The notes below the pieces were generated by a model. The model had not been told where the DNA came from and searched no databases. It saw only the letters and a list, made by a program, of their open reading frames with translations. A stretch of DNA of 30,792 nucleotides from a virus. The translations under genes and the position numbers were made by a program. Location of the stretch: positions 1-30,792 of the IMG/VR virus record IMGVR_UViG_3300032236_001533; one strand, given 5' to 3'. Below, piece after piece: positions 4,304-10,391 of the stretch. The stretch's first letter is position 1, and each line of letters begins with the position of its first letter.

Positions 4304-5026
4304 ATGGAACTTCATAAAAAAGAAAAAGAAAAGAAACACGCATTGGCATTGATTCGTGAGCGAACTAAATTGTGGAATGAGTTGCGTCAAATTAAGCCAA
4401 TTAAATTGGATAAACCAATTCAACATGGATATGTTCGTACTTTAGAATTACGAAACGAAATTAAATATCGTAATGATTATTTAAATATTAAAAAAGCATT
4501 TGAATTGTGTGGATATCGCAGTGCATATCATTCTGATAAAAATTTTATCAAAAAAACAAAAAAAGGAACTGTTGAGAAACATGCTCATATGGCGACAGTG
4601 ATAGACCCTCGTTTTCGTTTTTATTGGAGTGAGGATAAGCGAGTATCTGATATTCTTAAAATTGAAGAATCCAAAAAATATTTAACTCACTGTGGAATTT
4701 GGTGGAATTGTTCATGTAAAGAACATGATAATCATCGTACTCCAAAAGATTTTCGTTGTCATTTTTCATTTAAATATCCGTGGATGATTGAGGAAAAAAC
4801 AAAACCTCATATGTTGACGCATTACACACCTAAAGACAGTGAAATCGAAAGTCGATTGTCCGAAATTAATAATATATTGCAAAATTATCAATATGATAAA
4901 CTTTTATATCCTCGTGATGGATATACTAAAGAAACTCTAAGTGATTGGAGTTCATATAAATATGATGATAAAAAATATTATCATACTTCCGATTTTCACA
5001 TTGATAATGAAATCGAATTAATTTAA
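4304..5026 (+). CDS. Phage protein of unknown function, 240 residues
   Basis: No family recognised. It opens with a Lys/Glu helix (MELHKKEKEKKHALALIRERTKLW) and has a central aromatic region with WWNCSCKEHDNHRTPKDFRCHFSF around residues 133-155. The Cys and His residues clustered there could hold a metal. No signal peptide or membrane segment. It is followed after 7 nt by a strong terminator shared with the convergent HNH gene. The open frame from tRNA-Cys to 4301 (ending VVKSD) lies just upstream and could be a small partner gene with a non-ATG start, but this is unsupported. Confidence 0.75.
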   Translation: MELHKKEKEKKHALALIRERTKLWNELRQIKPIKLDKPIQHGYVRTLELRNEIKYRNDYLNIKKAFELCGYRSAYHSDKNFIKKTKKGTVEKHAHMATVIDPRFRFYWSEDKRVSDILKIEESKKYLTHCGIWWNCSCKEHDNHRTPKDFRCHFSFKYPWMIEEKTKPHMLTHYTPKDSEIESRLSEINNILQNYQYDKLLYPRDGYTKETLSDWSSYKYDDKKYYHTSDFHIDNEIELI

Positions 5027-5030
5027 CAAA

Positions 5031-5063
5031 AAAGCTCTGAGAGAAATCTCAGAGCTTTTTTTA
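5031..5063. terminator. Bidirectional terminator
   Basis: A 10-bp stem AGCTCTGAGA / TCTCAGAGCT with a GAAA loop, flanked by A's and seven T's. It lies between the convergent genes at 4304 (+) and 5066 (-), so it can serve both strands. Confidence 0.9.
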
Positions 5064-5065
5064 TT

Positions 5066-5479
5066 TCATCCACTAATTATTTTTTTCAAATTTTTCATAT
5101 CGTAACCTTTTAATTCACCTAATTTTGAATGTTCAATTCTAAATTTATTAACATCGTCCAGAACATGATCATTATTATTTTTAAAATTGCCGTTGTGACC
5201 AAGATGTAAATGGTGATTTTCTATAATAGTATTTTTTCCGTCATCATCATTTTCGCAAAGAGTAATAAAATTTGTAGGTTCCAATTCTAATTCGGGAAAT
5301 AAATGAAATGGTTTGATATGATGAACTTGAACATGATCGGTTCTTCCGCAAGCGGCACATGCAGGATTATCTTTTAAATGTTTATTTCTTACATTTTCCC
5401 AATGAGGGCTTCGTAATACAGCAGGTTTTCCTTTTTTTACATCTTCTTTTAATAAATTATGAATATTATTGTGTTTCAT
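5066..5479 (-). CDS. HNH endonuclease
   Basis: The 137-residue protein carries an HNH core in residues about 40-95. CAACG provides a CxxC zinc pair, VQVHHIKPFHLFPEL contains the paired His of the motif, then LxxxNFITLCEN, and HHLHLGHNGNF closes the fold. HNH enzymes nick or cut DNA using one bound metal ion at the His-Asn-His site. In phages they act as free-standing homing enzymes or in DNA packaging. With no terminase nearby, a homing or nuclease role is more likely. It is one of few - strand genes in the window. Stop is TGA. It could be a late insertion into the array region. Confidence 0.88.
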   Translation of the reverse strand: MKHNNIHNLLKEDVKKGKPAVLRSPHWENVRNKHLKDNPACAACGRTDHVQVHHIKPFHLFPELELEPTNFITLCENDDDGKNTIIENHHLHLGHNGNFKNNNDHVLDDVNKFRIEHSKLGELKGYDMKNLKKIISG

Positions 5480-5500
5480 TAAAATATATATAATTAAGTT

Positions 5501-5659
5501 ATGACTTTATATCAAAAATATATTAATTTACGTGACGAAATTTTAAAACATAAATGGATTGAGAGTGAGAAAGCTCATCGTGATATTGGATTTGAAAATG
5601 CGTTAATTGATTGGATGGAGCATCATCGAAAGAATTGGATAAAGGCAAAAAAACGTTGA
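5501..5659 (+). CDS. Small conserved-looking phage protein
   Basis: A 52-residue protein with the string ESEKAHRDIGFENALIDW followed by MEHHRKNW. The pattern ExEKAxxDIGFExAxxDWxxxHRxxW is one I associate with small conserved proteins in phages and bacteria, but I cannot give a function. It is entirely helical in appearance, with no Cys or membrane segment. It is divergent from the HNH gene at 5479, and ATATATATAA lies just upstream. The stop (TGA) overlaps the -35 region of the promoter at 5656. Confidence 0.72.
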   Translation: MTLYQKYINLRDEILKHKWIESEKAHRDIGFENALIDWMEHHRKNWIKAKKR

Positions 5660-5683
5660 CAACCATAACTAACCTGATAAGAT
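5656..5683 (+). promoter_or_regulatory. Sigma70-type promoter TTGACA-N16-TAAGAT
   Basis: -35 TTGACA (5656-5661) and -10 TAAGAT (5678-5683) at 16 bp spacing. A start about 7 nt downstream would fall near 5690, only 2 nt before the ATG at 5692. The transcript for the amber gene and its suppressor tRNA would therefore be essentially leaderless. Confidence 0.7.
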
Positions 5684-5691
5684 AGACCTAT

Positions 5692-5946
5692 ATGACAACA
5701 CTATAGAATTGCAAAGAAGCCGTATTTCACTTTAACAAAGCTCATTTAGTAGATTCAAACATACCAATGTGGGTATTAAAAACTAAAGGGCAAACTTATT
5801 ATGTGAATCATGTTACATCAAATGTAGGATGGACAACAAAGGAAACTCCTGATAATCCACATACAAAAGGTAGTATTAAATTTAAAAACGTTGATGTCGT
5901 CATTGACGATAATAGTGAAGCAATTTTAAATGCGTCCGTAGTTTAA
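5692..5946 (+). CDS. Small phage protein with in-frame amber codon
   Basis: Reading from ATG 5692 gives MTTL, then TAG at 5704-5706, then NCKEAVFHFNKAHL, IPMWVLKTKGQTYYVNHV and TKGSIKFKNVDVVID, ending at TAA 5944. I recall phage homologues that include the VFHFNKAHL segment before IPMWVLK, so the amber lies inside the coding region. No ATG, GTG or TTG occurs in frame between the TAG and that segment. The next ATG (5767) would drop it. The 3' end overlaps the amber-decoding tRNA at 5932, so both share one transcript. The protein is probably beta-rich; role unknown. If TAG is read, it has 84 residues. Alternative: a decayed gene or an internal start at 5767. Confidence 0.65.
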
Positions 5947-6006
5947 TGGTTAAAACAGTCGTCTCTAAAACGACATTTATGGGTTCGAATCCCATCGTTC
6001 GCACCA
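5932..6006 (+). tRNA. Amber-suppressor tRNA (CTA)
   Basis: Anticodon stem GTCGT/ACGAC encloses CTCTAAA, so the anticodon is CTA and reads UAG. D stem GTTT/AAAC with GG in the loop, T stem ATGGG/CCCAT with TTCGAAT, discriminator A, CCA encoded. The acceptor GCGTCCG/CGTTCGC has two central mismatches (T-T and C-T). The core CGTCTC-n-AAAACG is shared with tRNA-Trp at 2857, differing at one base of the anticodon. A Trp origin is possible; the charged amino acid is unknown. Confidence 0.88.
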
Positions 6007-6020
6007 ATTTATAAAAGTAT

Positions 6021-6362
6021 ATGAAAAAGAAAAATAATAAAAAAATTAAAGGAACATTCACTGGAAGTATTGATGAATTGTTGGAACATACATCAACATT
6101 AGATCCAGATATTAGCAATGCGGATTTGCAATCGGCTCAACGTGAAGCTGGTATTGAGTATATAATGAAAATAGAGAATGTGGACCGTGAACAAGCTGAA
6201 GAAATTTATAATGAAATTGCATTAATGGAAGTTTCATCTGTAGTAGAAGATTTAGTAAAAAAGGGTATTATGGAACTTCAAGGATATGATGAAAATGGAG
6301 AACCCAAGTATGGATTGACCGAATTGGGTAAAAAGATGGCTGAACAACTAAAGGATGAATAA
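6021..6362 (+). CDS. Winged-helix-like phage protein
   Basis: The 113-residue protein begins with a basic KKKNNKKIKG stretch. Residues about 70-110 read VSSVVEDLVKKGIMELQGYDENGEPKYGLTELGKKMAEQL. This helix, turn, strand-GYDENGEP-strand, helix layout is typical of a winged-helix domain, so DNA binding or regulation is possible. There is no specific family match. It starts 14 nt after the CCA of the amber tRNA, with only an A/T-rich leader, and its stop overlaps the next ATG (TAATG), indicating translational coupling to the gene at 6362. Confidence 0.65.
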   Translation: MKKKNNKKIKGTFTGSIDELLEHTSTLDPDISNADLQSAQREAGIEYIMKIENVDREQAEEIYNEIALMEVSSVVEDLVKKGIMELQGYDENGEPKYGLTELGKKMAEQLKDE

Positions 6363-6532
6363 TGATTACATTATTATTTTATTTTTCACTTGGAATATCG
6401 GTTTATGCAGTAATAGTTTTTTTTATTGTAAAATTTTGCGGCATCAATTCTATGTATGAGAGAAGCATAGAATATGAAAAAGAAATTCAAGCCCCTAAAG
6501 TGGAAGAAAATGATAAAAGTAATTCCAAGTAA
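6362..6532 (+). CDS. Small membrane protein
   Basis: A 56-residue protein with one strongly hydrophobic segment at the N-terminus (ITLLFYFSLGISVYAVIVFFIV, residues 2-23) followed by a charged tail (SIEYEKEIQAPKVEEN). It would be a single-span inner-membrane protein with a cytoplasmic or periplasmic acidic tail. Its ATG overlaps the stop of the previous gene by one base, and its 3' end overlaps the first 59 nt of the nuclease-like gene at 6474 in another frame. Such tight packing supports a coupled operon. No holin or lysis gene signature can be assigned. Confidence 0.6.
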   Translation: MITLLFYFSLGISVYAVIVFFIVKFCGINSMYERSIEYEKEIQAPKVEENDKSNSK

Positions 6533-6992
6533 ATCTCAAATTTCATTGGCCAAGAAAAAAGCTAAGGAAATGGGAACACTCAAAAATTCAATAACAGAAG
6601 GTAAAGGAAATGTTTATGGATTTTTGGGTGAAATTTTAGTTTCATCTTTGATCGAAGGTCGTAACAAAAATACATTTGATTTTGATATTATCAAAAACGA
6701 AACTACAATTGATGTCAAAACAAAAACTTGCACTAGTGAACCTAAAGATCATTACTATTGTAGTGTTGCCGCCTTTAATACAAAGCAGCAATGTGATATT
6801 TATGTATTTGTAAGAATAATGGAAGATTTTAGTAGTGCATGGATATTAGGAGGTTGTACAAAAGAGTATTTTTATAAGAATGCTACATTTAATAAAGCAG
6901 GATCAATTGATGAATCTTCTTCATTTAAATGGAAATTCAAAGCAGATTGTTATAATTTACCTATTGGTAAGTTGAAGCAAATAGCAATTTAA
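6474..6992 (+). CDS. PD-(D/E)xK-like nuclease
   Basis: The 172-residue protein contains the layout of a restriction-endonuclease-like fold. VYGFLGEILVSSLIEG carries the early Glu, DFDIIKNETTIDVKTK carries a conserved Asp and the closing D-V-K of the catalytic motif, followed by beta strands (YYCSVAAF, CDIYVFVRI). These enzymes cut DNA with metal bound by the D and E/D residues. In phages they include resolvases and host-genome nucleases. The basic N-terminus (KKKFKPLKWKKMIK) fits DNA binding. It overlaps the upstream membrane-protein gene. Exact substrate unknown; the call rests on motif order only. Confidence 0.6.
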   Translation: MKKKFKPLKWKKMIKVIPSKSQISLAKKKAKEMGTLKNSITEGKGNVYGFLGEILVSSLIEGRNKNTFDFDIIKNETTIDVKTKTCTSEPKDHYYCSVAAFNTKQQCDIYVFVRIMEDFSSAWILGGCTKEYFYKNATFNKAGSIDESSSFKWKFKADCYNLPIGKLKQIAI

Positions 6993-7030
6993 AACAATAG
7001 TTAGCTTTTTTCTTTATATTTATAGGATAT

Positions 7031-7582
7031 ATGATATCACTGTCTACTATTGTTCGTCAGTTAATAACTGAAAAAATGACATTTAAAAGTCTATTGTCTT
7101 ATGTCAATAATGCACGTAAGGCAAAGGGAAAAAAGATGTCGGTCTCTCCTTTAGCTGGAACTGCAAGTAGTGACGGTGAAAATTGGAATTTTTCATATAA
7201 GAGTTTTCCTGAGCATATTACGACCGGCAATCGTTTTAAAGGTAGAATTACTTTTGAAAATACAAATATAGATAAAAATAAAAGTGCAGAAAATATCTAT
7301 TGCAGTGTAGATTGCGGATGTCCTGACTATAAATACAGATGGGCATATGCCAATAATAATAAAGATGCAGGTCCAATGGGAAATGATAGTTTAAATCAAT
7401 GTAATGGAGAAACTCCTTCGATTACAAATCCATATTTAACTCCCGGACTTTGTAAACATTTAGTTAGTCTACATAAATATTTACAAACAAAATTAGAAGA
7501 AAGTCAGCAACCTACAATTGATGCAAAATTAAATGAGATTGTTACAAACAATCCTAATTTTACATTTAATGTAGAAGAGTAA
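7031..7582 (+). CDS. SWIM-like zinc-finger phage protein
   Basis: The 183-residue product has CSVDCGCPDYKYRWAYANNN at about residues 96-115 and GLCKHLVSLHKYLQTKL near 143-160. The CxC ... CxH spacing with a following helix is the SWIM zinc-finger pattern, used for DNA or protein binding. Similar proteins with an N-terminal ARKAKGKKMS-like basic stretch occur in large myoviruses, where some are associated with the capsid; this is from memory. The NxxTPGLCKH loop and many Asn suggest an extended surface loop. The gene stands alone, with a strong promoter starting just after it. Confidence 0.6.
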   Translation: MISLSTIVRQLITEKMTFKSLLSYVNNARKAKGKKMSVSPLAGTASSDGENWNFSYKSFPEHITTGNRFKGRITFENTNIDKNKSAENIYCSVDCGCPDYKYRWAYANNNKDAGPMGNDSLNQCNGETPSITNPYLTPGLCKHLVSLHKYLQTKLEESQQPTIDAKLNEIVTNNPNFTFNVEE

Positions 7583-7595
7583 GGTTAAAAAACAG

Positions 7596-7624
7596 TTGAC
7601 ACGTTTCGGTTTCTTTGTTACTAT
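7596..7624 (+). promoter_or_regulatory. Sigma70 promoter TTGACA-N17-TACTAT
   Basis: Consensus -35 (7596-7601), 17-bp spacer and -10 TACTAT (7619-7624). It leaves a leader of about 80 nt before the secreted beta-barrel gene at 7710. The leader has the inverted piece AATCAATTGATGAG and no clear Shine-Dalgarno apart from AAGAAAG. Confidence 0.7.
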
Positions 7625-7709
7625 GTATGGCATAATCAATTGATGAGAGATTTTTAAGCTCTTAATAAATTGGTTATATCAACAAAAACAAAAGAAAGAA
7701 TAATATATT

Positions 7710-8183
7710 ATGAAGAAACTATTGTTAACAGCAGTACTCGCTCTTGCCACCGTAGCATTTAATGCTAGTGCATTGGACTTTGCCATTACCGGCACAGGAG
7801 CAACCCAAACTCAAGGTTCCCAACGTTCTGCATTTAGTGCTGAACTTCGATTGGAAAAGTTTGTAACTACTAATATTAGTGTTGCATACGTTCAAGGAAT
7901 CTGCACAGCAGCACCTGCGGTTCGCGGAACCAGTGAATTGCTCGTTGCCTATAACAAGAATTATAGTTTGTTTGGTATAAAGAACCAAGCATATGTTGGT
8001 GCTGGAGGCCGAATTGGATATGGTGATGCAGAGTTTGGTGCGTCTCTCGGACCTGTCGCTGGTAATCGTTTGTTCTTGAAAGACAACGTTTATGTTTTGA
8101 CCCAAGTTAATTATGATGTTGGTGTCAATCGTGCAACCGATAATGTTGTTCGTTATAGTGTCGGTTTAGGTGCTCGATTCTAA
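7710..8183 (+). CDS. Secreted/outer-membrane beta-barrel-like protein
   Basis: The 157-residue protein has a clear Sec signal peptide: MKK, hydrophobic LLLTAVLALATVAF, then NASA with probable cleavage before LDF (residue about 22). The mature part alternates polar and apolar residues with many Gly, Ala and aromatic positions (AYVGAGGRIGYGDAEFGASL), and it ends YSVGLGARF with C-terminal Phe, the usual outer-membrane barrel signature. It would insert in the host outer membrane, where phages place exclusion or receptor-masking proteins; that role is inference. Two Cys-free barrel halves surround one Cys. It has its own strong promoter and terminator, so it is an independent unit. The call implies a diderm host. 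Confidence 0.75.
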   Translation: MKKLLLTAVLALATVAFNASALDFAITGTGATQTQGSQRSAFSAELRLEKFVTTNISVAYVQGICTAAPAVRGTSELLVAYNKNYSLFGIKNQAYVGAGGRIGYGDAEFGASLGPVAGNRLFLKDNVYVLTQVNYDVGVNRATDNVVRYSVGLGARF

Positions 8184-8207
8184 ACATAACCAAATAAAAA
8201 TTAAAAG

Positions 8208-8240
8208 ATTGGCACCAGTAAAATGGTGCCAATTTTCCTT
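8208..8240 (+). terminator. Rho-independent terminator
   Basis: TTGGCACCA and TGGTGCCAA form a 9-bp stem with a GTAAAA loop followed by TTTTCCTTT. It ends the barrel-protein transcript. Confidence 0.85.
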
Positions 8241-8260
8241 TATATAATGAAAGGAAAAAT

Positions 8261-8476
8261 ATGGCACACTTAATTAAATTAAATGTATTAGATCCAAGTC
8301 ACGACGGCGATGCAAAAAATCGTACTTACATTCCAACCCTCGTTAATTTGGATATGGTAGTTAATATTGAACCTTCAAAAATTCATAGTTTAATTTTTAC
8401 CAAAAATAATCAGCAACCAATTCGCGTAAAAGAAAATCTGGATGAAATTCTTAAAGCGAGTAAATGTTGTAAATAA
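8261..8476 (+). CDS. Small phage protein, unknown (FlbD-like layout)
   Basis: A 71-residue protein of the form MAHLIKLNVLDPS ... YIPTLVNLDMVVNIEPSKIHSLIFTKNNQQPIRVKENLDEILK. The order (short strand, variable loop, V-N-D, I-P, strand-turn with NN, VKE and final helix) recalls FlbD-type and related small beta proteins that appear in phages, but identity is too low by eye to assert. It ends KCCK, an unusual Cys pair. ATATAATGAAAGGAAAAATATG shows an AAGGAAA Shine-Dalgarno-like run 6-7 nt before the start, one of the few in the window. Confidence 0.6.
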   Translation: MAHLIKLNVLDPSHDGDAKNRTYIPTLVNLDMVVNIEPSKIHSLIFTKNNQQPIRVKENLDEILKASKCCK

Positions 8477-8560
8477 AATAAATCAAATCAAATAACATCT
8501 TCTATATATTAACCGAACATGATTCAATTTGAATCATACAAAATTAAAAACAAATAAATT

Positions 8561-8695
8561 ATGGCTACATCAAAAACAACTAATACTAAGTCTGCAAAGA
8601 CAACCAAGACAACCGCAAAGACAACTAAGGTAACTAAGCCAGTTGCAAAGAAGACAACTAAGTCTTCTGGTACTACAAAAACTTCTGGTAAGTAA
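8561..8695 (+). CDS. Lys/Thr/Ser-rich basic peptide
   Basis: A 44-residue low-complexity peptide (MATSKTTNTKSAKTTKTTAK at the start, then KVTKPVAKKTTKSSG and a Gly-Lys end). More than half is Lys and Thr, resembling the tails of histone-H1-like bacterial proteins. A nucleic-acid-condensing or decoy role is possible. The DNA itself is repetitive (AAGACAAC units), so slippage could alter its length. It shares its first codons with the basic peptide at 3195. The leader is A-rich without Shine-Dalgarno, and a TATATATTA box lies about 50 nt upstream. Confidence 0.65.
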   Translation: MATSKTTNTKSAKTTKTTAKTTKVTKPVAKKTTKSSGTTKTSGK

Positions 8696-8743
8696 TTGTA
8701 AAAAAATGAATGTTTTCAAAATTTGATGATATATATTCTTACA

Positions 8744-8885
8744 ATGAACTCATTCGTACAATTATCCGTCGTAGGACCAGCACTCTCAAGTGCTGCGCCA
8801 CAACCTAGTTTGGTACTAGGATAACCAACGGATACGTGTTTAAGTTTAAACCCCGTTGGCCCTAAAAATCCAACGGGGTTTTTTG
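8744..8885 (+). ncRNA. Small structured RNA with terminator
   Basis: Two neat hairpins, AGCACT-ctca-AGTGCT and CCTAGT-ttgg-TACTAGG, precede a strong terminator (CCCCGTTGG / CCAACGGGG plus T's). ATATATATTC lies just upstream. A short frame (8744-8824, MNSFVQLSVVGPALSS...) spans the hairpins and could be a leader peptide or chance. A compact phage small RNA or attenuated leader is the best reading. Confidence 0.5.
8851..8885 (+). terminator. Rho-independent terminator
   Basis: CCCCGTTGG pairs with CCAACGGGG around a CCCTAAAAAT loop and is followed by TTTTTTG. It closes the small RNA upstream and isolates the tRNA promoters that follow. Confidence 0.9.
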
Positions 8886-8898
8886 TTTGAGAAAGTAG

Positions 8899-8926
8899 TT
8901 GACGATTTAAAAGAATGATGTAAGAT
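8899..8926 (+). promoter_or_regulatory. Promoter TTGACG-N16-TAAGAT (first of tandem pair)
   Basis: -35 TTGACG (8899-8904), 16 bp, -10 TAAGAT (8921-8926). It points toward the second tRNA array. Confidence 0.6.
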
Positions 8927-8989
8927 ATGTGGACTGTTAACGACGGTGTTGCTCAAAAAGAGGTTGAAGAAAAAAGAGTAACAAAGCTG

Positions 8990-9017
8990 TTGACAACGAT
9001 GAAAAGAGTGCTAAGAT
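8990..9017 (+). promoter_or_regulatory. Promoter TTGACA-N16-TAAGAT (second of tandem pair)
   Basis: Perfect -35 TTGACA (8990-8995), 16 bp, -10 TAAGAT (9012-9017). A hairpin GCTAA-gatag-TTAGC overlaps the -10. Together with the promoter 91 bp upstream, it probably drives tRNA-Val and the rest of the second array. Confidence 0.72.
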
Positions 9018-9172
9018 AGTTAGCACAATGAAGGTTGAAAGTATTTAACGCATTTAGAAATTTTGAGCGTACAATCAAAACCGTAGAGGCGAGCCGTGGG
9101 AAATCGGAGACGCCGGTTCAATGAAAATTGGGCTACCAACGATAGGTGCACAAATCCTTAAATTTATTAAAT
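9018..9172 (+). other. Structured leader of second tRNA array
   Basis: No gene seen. A nested hairpin GGCG/CGCC enclosing CCG/CGG lies around 9091-9117, followed by ACC-aacgata-GGT. It may be the 5' leader cleaved from the array transcript, or an unidentified small RNA. Confidence 0.4.
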
Positions 9173-9247
9173 GGGCGGTTAGCTCAGGGGTAGAGTAGCT
9201 GATTTACACTCAGTTTGTCGGAGGTTCAAATCCTTCACCGCCTACCA
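9173..9247 (+). tRNA. tRNA-Val (TAC)
   Basis: Acceptor GGGCGGT/ACCGCCT, D stem GCTC/GAGT, anticodon stem GCTGA/TCAGT around TTTACAC (TAC), T stem GGAGG/CCTTC with TTCAAAT, discriminator A, CCA encoded. Confidence 0.94.
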
Positions 9248-9252
9248 TTTTT

Positions 9253-9315
9253 AGAGGGACGATCTTCAATTTGTGAGAAGAGTATATTATCACACTATCT
9301 TGTGGGTAAGTCCAT
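9253..9315 (+). other. Small structured spacer RNA
   Basis: GGAC near 9256 can pair with GTCC near 9310, enclosing hairpins TCTTC/GAAGA and CACA/TGTG. It is tRNA-sized but has no T loop or CCA. Unassigned. Confidence 0.25.
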
Positions 9316-9328
9316 TGAATTTAATTAT

Positions 9329-9404
9329 CGGGGTGTAATGTCAAAAGTAGACGGCCTGTTTTGGAGACAGGAGGTTGAGATTGCAAAATTCTCCATCCCG
9401 ACCA
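9329..9404 (+). tRNA. tRNA-Pro (TGG)
   Basis: Acceptor CGGGGTG/CATCCCG, anticodon stem CCTGT/ACAGG around TTTGGAG (TGG), variable AGGTT, discriminator A, CCA encoded. The D stem GTC/GAC has a loop without GG, and the T arm (GAGA/TCTC) has a nonstandard loop starting TTGC. Functional status less certain than the next Pro tRNA. Confidence 0.82.
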
Positions 9405-9411
9405 TTTTTTT

Positions 9412-9485
9412 CGGAGTGTAGCTCAACTTGGTAGAGCACTTGCTTTGGGAGCAAGTTGTTGCAGGTTCAAATCCTGTCACTCCGA
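9412..9485 (+). tRNA. tRNA-Pro (TGG), canonical copy
   Basis: Acceptor CGGAGTG/CACTCCG, D stem GCTC/GAGC, anticodon stem CTTGC/GCAAG around TTTGGGA (TGG), T stem GCAGG/CCTGT with TTCAAAT. The 3' end is A-CAC, so CCA is not encoded, an exception in this array. Confidence 0.93.
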
Positions 9486-9493
9486 CACTTTTT

Positions 9494-9601
9494 AAGATAC
9501 ACACAGCAACAAATATAAATACATCATGGAATGAAATGCCTTGTCTGCGGACCATGAAAAAAACGCAGGTCAGAAGCAAAACTGTAAATAAGTTGTATCT
9601 T
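9494..9601 (+). ncRNA. AGATAC-frame element, copy 4 (pseudoknot cargo)
   Basis: AAGATACA (9494-9501) pairs TGTATCTT (9594-9601), with CACAGCAACAAA following the 5' arm. The cargo contains CATGG/CCATG interleaved with CTGCG/CGCAG, an H-type pseudoknot. No tRNA parts are seen. A T4-late-like TATAAATA occurs at 9514 but is probably incidental. Confidence 0.6.
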
Positions 9602-9615
9602 GTTTATTTAATAAC

Positions 9616-9699
9616 GGGCATGTGGCGTAATAGAAGCCGCGTTAGTCTTAGAAACTAATGGAGTAATCCGTGTAGGTGCAAGTCCTACCATGCCTACCA
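9616..9699 (+). tRNA. tRNA-Leu (TAG)
   Basis: Acceptor GGGCATG/CATGCCT, anticodon stem TTAGT/ACTAA around CTTAGAA (TAG, reads CTA/CTG), variable hairpin GGA/TCC, T stem GTAGG/CCTAC with loop TGCAAGT (not TTC), discriminator A, CCA encoded. Confidence 0.92.
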
Positions 9700-9704
9700 A
9701 ATTT

Positions 9705-9920
9705 ATGAATAAAATAAAAAGTCCTGAGATGCAAAAAAGAATAGATGCTTTAAACGAAGCAACATTAAATGCGATAAGAACAGCGGGATTAACCAGAGCG
9801 CGAATGAACGCAATTGAAAAAAAGATTCAAAATAATGAATCTTATTCAGATGTAGAATATGAACAATATTTGTTAGATTGTAAATATTTTCAACGACATA
9901 CGTCGTTAAAGAAAATATAA
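9705..9920 (+). CDS. Small helical protein between tRNAs
   Basis: A 71-residue protein, MNKIKSPEMQKRIDALNEAT then a helical, charged body (RARMNAIEKKIQNNESYSDV, YLLDCKYFQRHTSLKKI). No family recognised. The start is taken at 9705 because the upstream ATG (9690) lies inside tRNA-Leu. The ATG is only 5 nt after the tRNA CCA, so tRNA 3' processing would leave a leaderless or nearly leaderless message. Stop TAA; the next gene begins 14 nt later. Confidence 0.65.
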   Translation: MNKIKSPEMQKRIDALNEATLNAIRTAGLTRARMNAIEKKIQNNESYSDVEYEQYLLDCKYFQRHTSLKKI

Positions 9921-9934
9921 ACTATTTATTGTAT

Positions 9935-10123
9935 ATGATCAATTCAAATGATAGAAAAAAAATGAAAGGGCCAAAAGAATTAGAGTCCGAGCTTGAAAAA
10001 TATCAAGATTTATACGATAAGTACGAAAACAATCCTATTAAGCAAGCAGAAATGCAAGTTAAAATTGCAAATTGTATGCGACAATTGCAATTATGGGATA
10101 CCCTCAGAAATAGCATTAAATAA
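9935..10123 (+). CDS. Small coiled-coil protein
   Basis: A 62-residue, highly charged helical protein (MKGPKELESELEKYQDLYDK in the N-terminal half, then KQAEMQVKIANCMRQLQLWD). Heptad-like Leu/Ile spacing suggests a short coiled coil. No family recognised. It follows the gene at 9705 closely and the two are probably co-translated from the tRNA transcript. The chosen start is the ATG at 9935; a TTG two codons upstream is an alternative. Confidence 0.6.
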   Translation: MINSNDRKKMKGPKELESELEKYQDLYDKYENNPIKQAEMQVKIANCMRQLQLWDTLRNSIK

Positions 10124-10132
10124 TTTTAAAAT

Positions 10133-10208
10133 GGGGTAGTAGCATAATTGGCGATGCACCACTTTTGCAAAGTGAAGATTGTGGGTTCAAGTCCCACCTA
10201 CTCCACCA
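10133..10208 (+). tRNA. tRNA-Ala (TGC)
   Basis: Acceptor GGGGTAG/CTACTCC, D stem GCAT/ATGC with GG, anticodon stem CACT/AGTG around TTTGCAA (TGC), T stem GTGGG/CCCAC with TTCAAGT, discriminator A, CCA encoded. The third acceptor pair is G-T, which is the G3-U70 identity element of alanine. Confidence 0.95.
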
Positions 10209-10212
10209 CTTT

Positions 10213-10380
10213 ATGAAAACAAAAAATAAACGCATTGCACATGAAGAAAAATACATTTTGTTTCTTGAGACAAGATTAAAAAGTGCAAATTTTAAAGCGA
10301 ATGTTAGTGCAGATGAATTTAGTAAAACTCAAGATAAGCTTAAAAAAGCAAAACTCGTACTCAAAGTACTAAAAACATAA
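10213..10380 (+). CDS. Small helical protein between tRNAs
   Basis: A 55-residue basic, helical protein (MKTKNKRIAHEEKYILFLET ... DEFSKTQDKLKKAKLVLKVL). The C-terminal part has regular hydrophobic spacing compatible with a coiled coil or amphipathic helix. No family recognised. The ATG is 4 nt after the CCA of tRNA-Ala, too close for a Shine-Dalgarno on a processed message. Stop TAA, then tRNA-Leu 11 nt later. Confidence 0.6.
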   Translation: MKTKNKRIAHEEKYILFLETRLKSANFKANVSADEFSKTQDKLKKAKLVLKVLKT

Positions 10381-10391
10381 ATTTACATAAT

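Noticed and set aside
9215-9658. ORFs reading through tRNA-Val and tRNA-Pro on both strands
   Set aside because: They are translations of tRNA sequence (for example a GSNPVTP-type string from the T arm) and carry no protein signature.
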